DNA of 64,000 nucleotides from positions 6,891 to 70,890 of the forward strand of contig JXTB01000590.1 of the NCBI GenBank assembly GCA_002914805.1, in the 5' to 3' direction. The stretch's first letter is position 1. Each line of letters begins with the position of its first letter. This document shows, piece by piece, positions 57,706 through 64,000 of this stretch. The notes below the pieces were generated by a model. It was not told the origin of the DNA. It worked only from the letters and a program-made list of their open reading frames with translations, and searched no databases. A program made the translations under genes and the position numbers. The stretch comes from Parasponia andersonii (taxonomy: Eukaryota > Streptophyta > Magnoliopsida > Rosales > Cannabaceae).

Positions 57706-59343
57706 ATTTTGATGTAGATCTTCAACAACTGAGCATTGCACTCAGCTGAAAATGAGCCAGGCTCGTACTAACTCAGATGCCAAGAGTCCCTCTCAGCTAC
57801 AATTCGAACTCCCATGTAGCTAGATGAGTCAAGAGAATCCTTCTTTTGCACAAAGCTTAAATCCCTAAGCTTTTAATGAAGAAACAATGAACTAATGAAT
57901 ATAGATGAGTAAGGCACTCTCTAATGGAGTCTCTGGATTTTCAGGTCTGGAATTTCGCTCAAGAGACCCAAGGAAGAAGAAGAATAATACCAGATATATA
58001 AAGAAAGATTCCCTTAGATGTATTAAATGAAAAAAATAGTTATTAGCAAATTTTCATTCTGGGAGTACACACAATCCATTTCAGTAATGGGCACACCGTA
58101 AAAAGTCAACCAGATCAAATATCTATGAGCTAAAACATGACAGCAAACAACAATCCTTTAGAGTGCCAACACATCTTAATACTGTGAGCACTTTCCATAG
58201 ACTTTGCCAAAATAAAATAACTTACACATGGAAAAATATATGCCTCGATGAGTTGTTTCTCACGAACTCTCTAGTTTTTTTTCTGGAATTTGCCTTTTTC
58301 CTCACCACCAAGCTACATGCAGAGGTGGAGGGAGAAGGGTGCCCCAACTGGACTCTGGAGAAAACTTTTTATATGCATTTAAAAAAAAAATTGTGCTCCA
58401 ACTTAGAAAGTTATACACATGTGAATATAACAAATATCCTGGACCAAAACATCAAAGAGTAATAGCTCTAAATTATATTGGGCCAAAACTATCTCGACTC
58501 TTTTTGGGTCTTAGTAAAGATTATATTTGTGAGTTTAACTTATAAAATATATTTTAAAAGAAAAAAATGATTATTCATGATTTGTGGAGAATACTCAAAC
58601 TCAAAGAAATAGGTCATTGCTTGGTTGCTTTAAAGAGTACAATGTCTTTTATCGAAATTTCAATTTCAATTATTTTTACACAAGAGCAAGACTAAAGAGT
58701 AGGAGCTAATAGTAAAAGTTCAATTATTCTTACTATGTTTTTTTTTTCTCATTCAATGTCTTTTATCGAAATTACAATTTGATAAAATTAGAGATTTAAG
58801 TATTATAAATTAAAGAAATAAAAGGTAAAGAAAAATTTTCTTTTTTTTTTTTTGAATTGCTTATTTGAATAGTTTTTGTTTTTGTTTATTTGTAAGAAAA
58901 GAGTATGAAAAGATATTTCAAAAGAAAATTTGAATTCCTAAATCTATTGATAAGATTAATAAAGAAGTTACTATAGAACGTTTTCAGCAATAAAATTTCA
59001 TGGGCAACAATTTTAATGGTTGGAAAGTAAAATAGTTTTGATATATAAAATAATTTTAGTATTATTTTCTCTGCAAATTTTTCCTTAATTATATCATGCT
59101 AAATTATGCCGCTTTTTTGCTCCGCCCCTGGCTACCTGTGCTTTATTTTTATTTATATGTGCGATTGTAGTAATGTATACATACTCTCATGTTACTATTT
59201 GAATTAGAAGCATAGGGAGCCCCGCATCAATATTTAGAACAAGTTCTTATCCAAACGTCTACCACAGAGGCACGTATCGCAGCTTGGCATATTTGGTAGC
59301 AGCAGAAATATTTACTTTGGCTTAATTCTTTCTTTTATTGCAG
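57706..59343. other. Non-coding stretch, partly probable SIRE LTR continuation
   Basis: 57706-58150 may be the rest of the SIRE-type LTR split by F (inference from position). Short open frames at 58163-58545 show no recognisable motif. 58560-59100 is AT-rich. I see no gene. Confidence 0.35.
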
Positions 59344-59454
59344 AACTCCCAAGTGACTCAGCTGAAGCCTCCAGTTCTGTGGTATGACAACCTAATTACA
59401 GTAATTGTATCCGCAAATCCTATTCAGCATGCTCGAACGAAACATATCATTTAG
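59344..59454 (+). pseudogene. Copia RNase H fragment
   Basis: An open stretch reads QLKPPVLWYDNLITVIVSAN then PIQHARTKHI and stops at TAG 59452. It matches the C-terminal part of copia RNase H (usually PPVLWCDN...NPVFHARTKHIE). No neighbouring RT is found, so this is an isolated scrap of an older element. Confidence 0.75.
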
Positions 59455-59602
59455 TCGGTTTTTTCAACCTTGTTTATTTCACGTCTCCTTTATAAACTAT
59501 TCAAGTATTTTGAACCGTTCTCATGTAAGACCACTTAAAAACAGAATTTTCATTTGACTATTGGTTAGAGTTGTTGATATATGTGTGAATAGAAGTAAAA
59601 AA

Positions 59603-59737
59603 GGCAGTCGTCATAGCAATAGTGAATAGGGCAGCCATCATAACAATAGTGAAAAAGACAGCCGTCATAACAATAGTGAAAATGGCAGCCGTCATAGTAA
59701 TAGTGAAAATGGACAGCCGTAATAGTAATAGTAAAAG
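59603..59737. repeat. 27-bp U3 minisatellite, J 5' LTR (5 units)
   Basis: Five units of about 27 bp, consensus GGCAGCCGTCATAACAATAG plus TGAAAA. They end 27 bp before the TATA box. Being a multiple of three, they give long open frames on both strands that are not genes. Confidence 0.92.
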
Positions 59738-59764
59738 GTAGTGTTCTCACTACCTTTCAAGGCC

Positions 59765-59772
59765 TATAAATA
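59765..59772 (+). promoter_or_regulatory. LTR promoter TATA box of J
   Basis: TATAAATA within GGCCTATAAATAGAG; repeated in the 3' LTR at 61703-61710. The spacing from the LTR start (about 195 bp) suits a copia U3. Confidence 0.75.
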
Positions 59773-60200
59773 GAGACTTCATTCATCATTCTCTTCATCC
59801 CCAAAAAAACTTGAAAACATTTCAAGTTCTCTCCTCTAATTAAATCCTCTTTTTCTCTTTATTTCTCCTTTCAAAGAGAGTAGAGTTTCTTTGTGAAAGA
59901 AGAAATTTCAAAGAGTAGCAGTGTAAGGTGTGAGTAAGAGAATACTTGTAAGAAAGTGCTTGGGTGTATTAGGGTCATTGGGAAGAAAAGAGGGAAATCT
60001 ATATGATTGTAGAAACTTTTCATATAGTGAAATTCTTTTCGGAGAGATAGTAGTTTTTCTCCTGATTTGGGAATTTTTTGCTTAAATTCTTGTATTGTGA
60101 GATTAGTTTCTACTCCCTATTATTATTTCTCTATTATTCTGACATTTCTTTGAAGTGAGATCCTAGAAGCGGTGAATTTGGATCAGTCAGATTCCCAACA

Positions 60201-60215
60201 AGTGGTATCAAAGCC
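60201..60215 (+). other. Primer binding site of J
   Basis: AGTGGTATCAAAGCC directly after the 5' LTR, close to the complement of initiator methionine tRNA. Confidence 0.88.
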
Positions 60216-60356
60216 AGGTTCTTTGGTACACTATAACTTGGTGTTAGTCTAAGAAATTCTGTGTAAGGAGGTTGTGTTCAAGTGAGAGCATTTGTACTAT
60301 TTAATCCTTCTTGGAAATTTTCTTAACGGTTTTTCAAGTTAGAAGTACGAAACAAA

Positions 60357-61205
60357 ATGTCAGAAAACAAGATTTCAATTCTAGTTAGAGCTGATGTAGA
60401 GAAATTTGATAGGAACATCAATTTTGGCTTGTGGCAAATGTAAGTCAAGGATTTATTGATTCAATCTGGATTACACAAGGTTTTGAAAGGCAGAGAGGCT
60501 TATAAGAGCAGAAATTCTGAGAAATCCAGCATGAGCGATGAGGACTAAGATGATCTGAATGAGAGAGATACAAGTGCGATACGTATGTGTTTGGCCAAAA
60601 ATATCCTCGCAAATGTGCTTAGAATAATGACTGCCAAAGATCTCTGGAGAAAGCTTGAAGAATTGTATCAGGTAAAAGGTGTCTCAAATCAAGTGTACCT
60701 GAAGGAATAGTTTCATACATTACGTATGAATGAAGGTACGAAAATTTATGATCATCTAAGTGTCTTGAATGGTATCGTTTCTGAATTGGAGGCTATTGGA
60801 GTGAAGAATGAAGATGAAGATAAGGCAATGCGATTCATCTGGTCTCTTCCACCTTCCTATGAGCATATGAAACCTATTTTGGTGCATAAGAAAAAGATTG
60901 TAGTTTATTCTGAGGTCACAAGTAAACTTTTATTTGAAGAAAAAAGACTGACGGGTGGTGGAAGTAATGTTCTACCTAAAGGCTCAGACTTGGCAGTTGA
61001 CACTAGGAAGAAAAACTCCATGAAAATGAATGTAATCTATTAAGGCCGTGGACAATCTAGGTATCTAAAAAGAAATTATCAAAAAGGTGGAGCGGGCTCG
61101 GCTAAAAGCTTTAAATATGGTGATGTTGCTTATATTGTCTCTTATGATGGAGATGATGATCTTGTCCTTGATCGTGATATGTACATCCTCATGGCATGTC
61201 GTTAA
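60357..61205 (+). pseudogene. gag: gag of element J
   Basis: One frame from ATG 60357 to TAA at 61203-61205 (283 codons), with in-frame stops after LWQM, DED, LKE and NVIY. Tork-type gag phrases are clear: VEKFDRNINFGLWQM, DLLIQSGLHKVLKGR, KDLWRKLEELYQVKG and RFIWSLPPSYEHMKPILVHK. The zinc knuckle has decayed (GRGQSRYLKRNY; Cys and His ligands lost). The frame ends near DRDMYILMACR, where the protease would begin (usually YILDSG), so pol is cut exactly at its start. Following sequence to 61538 is non-coding. Confidence 0.85.
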
Positions 61206-61538
61206 TCTCTAAAAACACCATGAAAGAGGATGCGTCATAATTAGTGGCAGTAAGTTTGCACATAGGTATTAGTTTGGCATTGATGTAAGGCGTGTGCTGA
61301 ATGATGTCGATGGCTGATAGACTCCTAGAGAAGCCAAACATGGGAGTCAGTACCATAATTATCAGCTAGATTCTTTCGACATGAGCCGAGATGAAATTTT
61401 TAGAATTCGTCAATTCTAAATGGTATGTATACTCATATGGTGGAGTATGACTATCGGTAAAGACAATGATAGCAATGCAAGCTATGAGATGAGACGTATG
61501 AGAAGACGTAATTGAAATCAAGTCTTCAAGTGAGAGAT

Positions 61539-62139
61539 TGTTGATATATGTGTGAATAAAAGTAAAATAGGCAGTCGCCATGGCAATAGTGAATATGACA
61601 GCCGTCATAACAATAGTGAAAAAGGCAGCCGTTATAGCAATAGTGAAAAGGGCAGCCGTAATAGCAATAGTAAAAGATAGTGTTCTCACTACCTTTCAAG
61701 GCCTATAAATAGAGACTTCATTCATCATTCTCTTCATCCCAAAAAAAACTTGAAAACATTTCAAGTTCTCTCCTCTAATTAAATCCTTTCTTTCTCTTTA
61801 TTTCTCCTTTTAAAGAGAGTAGAGTTTCTTTATGAAAGAAGAAGTTTCAAAGAGTGGCAGTGTAAGGTGTGAGTGAGAGAATACTTGTGAGAAAATGCTC
61901 GGGTATATTGGGGTCATTGGGAAGAAAAGAGAGAAATCTATGTGAATGTAGAAACTTTTCATATAGTGAAATTGTTTTTTGAGAGATAGTAGTTTTTCTC
62001 TTGATTTGAGAATTTTCCACTTAAATTCTTGTGTTGTGAGATTAGTTTCTATTCCCTATTATTATTTCTTCATTATTCTGATATTTCTTTGAAGTGAGAT
62101 TCTGAGAGTGGCAAATTTGAGTCAGTCAGATTCCCAACA
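61539..62139 (+). repeat. J 3' LTR (601 bp)
   Basis: TGTTGATATATGTGTG...TTCCCAACA. Four 27-bp units at 61570-61677, one fewer than the 5' LTR, which explains the 28-bp length difference. Preceded by a purine-rich AAGTGAGAGAT. Confidence 0.92.
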
Positions 62140-63600
62140 ATAGTAATTTTCATAGTTAGTTAACTAATTTAATAGGTTTTTAGTGTCATTCGATTCCCAT
62201 GACTATTAACCATAAGCAATTGACATGATGATTTTATTTTTATTTTCAATCCGGATAAAAAATACAAAAAAAAACTCTTCATTTTTTGCCATCCTAGTTT
62301 AGCTTATTATGTGAACACATAGAGATAGTATGCAAATCACGTAAAAACTGCGTACAATCTCCGTGAGAAGAAGGATAATATCTTCATATTTATGTCAAAA
62401 AAAGGTATAAGGTATAGTTAGTATAAAATGCGTATTTGCAGCATACAAGCTGCGCATTATACATGATAATAATGTGAGGATTTGATAGAGAGGTTGGTGA
62501 GCCTATACCTATAAAAAGAAGCCTTATTTCTTTATTATCTTCATCCCAAAATATTTAGCAGCATGTCAAGTATTTCCTTCTTCAAAGGAAATTCCTATTA
62601 TGTTCTATTTGTGTGTCTTTTCTTTCAAAAATTAGGAGGTGAGAATTCTCTTCTTTTCTTGTGTAAGAGGGGTGAATGTTCAAAGACATCAGAAAAGTGT
62701 GAGTGAAAAAAATACTTGTGAAAGAGTACTTTGGTGTATTTAAGATCAAAATTGTGAGTGAGTTTTTGTAAATAGTTAAAAGAAACTTTTTCTTTATAAT
62801 AAAAGATCTGCAGTAATTTCATGGATATAACCAAATTAGATGAACTACGTAAATTTTGTGTATCTTGTAAATTATTATATTTATTTTTCTATTACTTTTT
62901 TTTACATTTATTTGAAGTAGAATCCTAAACATAAAAAATCTGGGCGCGGCCAGAATCCTAACACAGCTCAACGTATGTATCAATACAATGTCCCCCTTCC
63001 TTTTTCCAATCCCTTCTACTTTAGCTTAACGAATACATCAATACAATGAGCATGTCTTGCTAGCTAGAAAAAAATGAAGATTAACAAAAAGAAATAATTT
63101 TTCTTTTGTTTAGGTTAATTATTGAATTATTTAGTCATGATTTTTAAAGAAATCAGAATACAAAATTACAAAAGCATCCTAATTCTCATTTGACTCATTA
63201 GTGATAATTAATTTTCATAGTTGTCAATTAATTTAACAGGACTTACCATCATTAAATTCTCGCGACTATTAACCACAACTAATTGACATGTGGGTTTAAT
63301 TATTTATTTATTTTAATTCCAATCCTCATCTAAACTATTAAACTGTATGTTTGTATGTCCTTCTAATTCAGTCTAAAAAACATATGAATGAAAACTCCTT
63401 TGCCTTTTTGCAATCCCTCCAAATCAGCATGTTTCGTTGTCTAGCTAGAAAAACAGAATTAAGATTAATACCGTAATAGTCTCTGTTTCTTTTGACCGTA
63501 AAAAAAAAAATCCAGTCTTGAAATTAATTATTGAATTAACTCGGTTTTAAAGAATTTAGGATATGAAATTACAAAAGCATCCCATATTATTTATTTTTTA
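62140..63600. repeat. Diverged tandem units of about 380 bp
   Basis: Phrases recur in the same order: AATTTTCATAGTT with GACTATTAACCA (62146-62215 and 63212-63275), TTTTTCCAATCCCTTC and TTTTTGCAATCCCTCC (63001, 63403), CTAGCTAGAAAAA (63061, 63440) and AATTACAAAAGCATCC (63164, 63568). The unit is about 380-400 bp and the copies are quite diverged. J inserted into one unit and a decayed LTR into another. Confidence 0.5.
62310..62963 (+). repeat. Decayed Tork-like solo LTR
   Basis: Ends AGAATCCTAACA and follows J's LTR in outline: CCTATAAAAAGAAG (TATA region, 62510), TTCATCCCAAAATATTT, GTGTGAGTGAAAAAAATACTTG and TTTATTTGAAGTAGAATCC. The start is placed at TGTGAACACATAG (62310) by length only. 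No target-site duplication is visible. Confidence 0.5.
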
Positions 63601-64000
63601 TTTTATTTGTACATAATCACTATATGTTCTTTTGTTAAAGTAAAAGGGAAAAAAGGCAATATAACTTTATTTAAAAAAAAAAAAAGAAAATGGCGATATA
63701 CCTTTAGATCATTCACCAATAATGCACGCTTTCCCTCCAATACAATTATATGTAGATGACACACAAACAATCATACATCCTCCCTTTTGTAAAAATTTTT
63801 ATCTTCTACATATTATTGATCATTTTTGTACTTCTAGAATTTGAAAGAGAAATTACCAGCAATCTTGTCTTGGCAAATTATGTCACAGAATATATAGCAA
63901 ATTAAGAATTGGGAGAGTAGAGATAAGAGTAATAGATTGAGACGTATATGGCATATATAACAGTGAGGAGCAGTACTATTCTACATATCTTTTGAAAAAA
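63601..64000. other. AT-rich end of window
   Basis: A-tracts and AT-rich sequence. I see no gene or clear repeat boundary. Confidence 0.4.

Larger units (their letters stand above)
59572..60200 (+). repeat. J 5' LTR (629 bp)
   Basis: TGTTGATATATGTGTG...TTCCCAACA. TATA box TATAAATA at 59765-59772 just after the U3 minisatellite. Primer site follows at once. Confidence 0.92.
59572..62139 (+). mobile_element. Element J: gag-only Tork-like copia element (2.57 kb)
   Basis: Two LTRs (59572-60200, 61539-62139) flank a 1.3 kb internal region holding gag but no protease, integrase, RT or RNase H. Flanks AGAGT and ATAGT form a target-site duplication with one change. The size and content suggest a non-autonomous element that would depend on a Tork partner for pol, or simply a deletion product. 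The site matches a repeat at about 63190, so the pre-insertion sequence can be inferred. Confidence 0.88.

Noticed and set aside
57715..57880. Possible exon of a host gene on the minus strand (open stretch with MGVRIVAERDSWHL)
   Set aside because: Short, followed by a stop, with no recognised family, and in a place where the split SIRE-type LTR should continue.
58163..58545. Two overlapping plus-strand frames of 68-99 codons
   Set aside because: No motif, no codon bias visible, A-tracts within; no support as genes.
59565..59750. Minus-strand open frame with HYCYDG repeats (and a similar one at 61366-61689)
   Set aside because: It is the translation of the 27-bp minisatellite; 27 is a multiple of three, so frames stay open without selection.

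Overview
This window looks like gene-poor, repeat-rich nuclear heterochromatin of a flowering plant, probably a eudicot. The reasons are AT-rich sequence, plant-type LTR retrotransposons nested in one another, tRNA-iMet-type primer sites on copia elements, and no ribosomal, tRNA or intact cellular gene. I cannot name the species. Nearly all the sequence I can explain derives from LTR retrotransposons, and every pol gene carries stop codons or deletions.

Layout. (1) 1-12933: element A, a Ty3/gypsy element of the Tat lineage on the minus strand. It has one gag-pro-pol frame of about 2,000 codons with a second, archaeal-type RNase H. Between integrase and the 3' LTR lies a plus-strand, intron-containing antisense gene (aORF). 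Two stretches of A (1,377 and 612 bp) are repeated exactly across a single N and are almost certainly assembly artefacts. (2) 12934-15160: LTR-like debris, AT-rich sequence, a possible MITE and a SIRE-type LTR fragment. (3) About 15165-35004: a much older Tat element C (minus), broken up by later insertions. These are a Tekay/Del-like solo LTR (17844-27947) that itself holds copia element E (19670-27393), a reverse-oriented copia deletion derivative G (28176-32083) that holds solo LTR H (29386-31050), and solo LTR I (32309-33965). (4) 35005-45860: element B, a second member of A's family with its own spliced aORF; its 5' LTR is truncated. (5) 46565-47303: a SIRE-lineage copia remnant (minus). 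(6) 47304-57705: a copia tandem F made of three LTRs and two internal regions, the first mostly deleted. (7) 57706-59571: debris with a small copia RNase H fragment. (8) 59572-62139: element J, a short gag-only Tork-like element. (9) 62140-64000: diverged tandem repeats, a decayed LTR and AT-rich sequence.

How the parts work together. In A and B the gag-pol polyprotein would supply capsid, protease, reverse transcriptase, two RNases H and integrase. The LTRs carry a 25-bp U3 minisatellite and a TATA box. The aORF runs towards pol tail-to-tail, with its own candidate TATA box, an untranslated first exon and three coding introns. When A's assembly duplication and a 44-bp tandem duplication are discounted, its four coding exons total exactly 637 codons in consistent phase. 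This antisense gene is the most interesting object in the window. Antisense ORFs are known in Tat elements; the spliced model with its own promoter is my inference from comparing the two copies.
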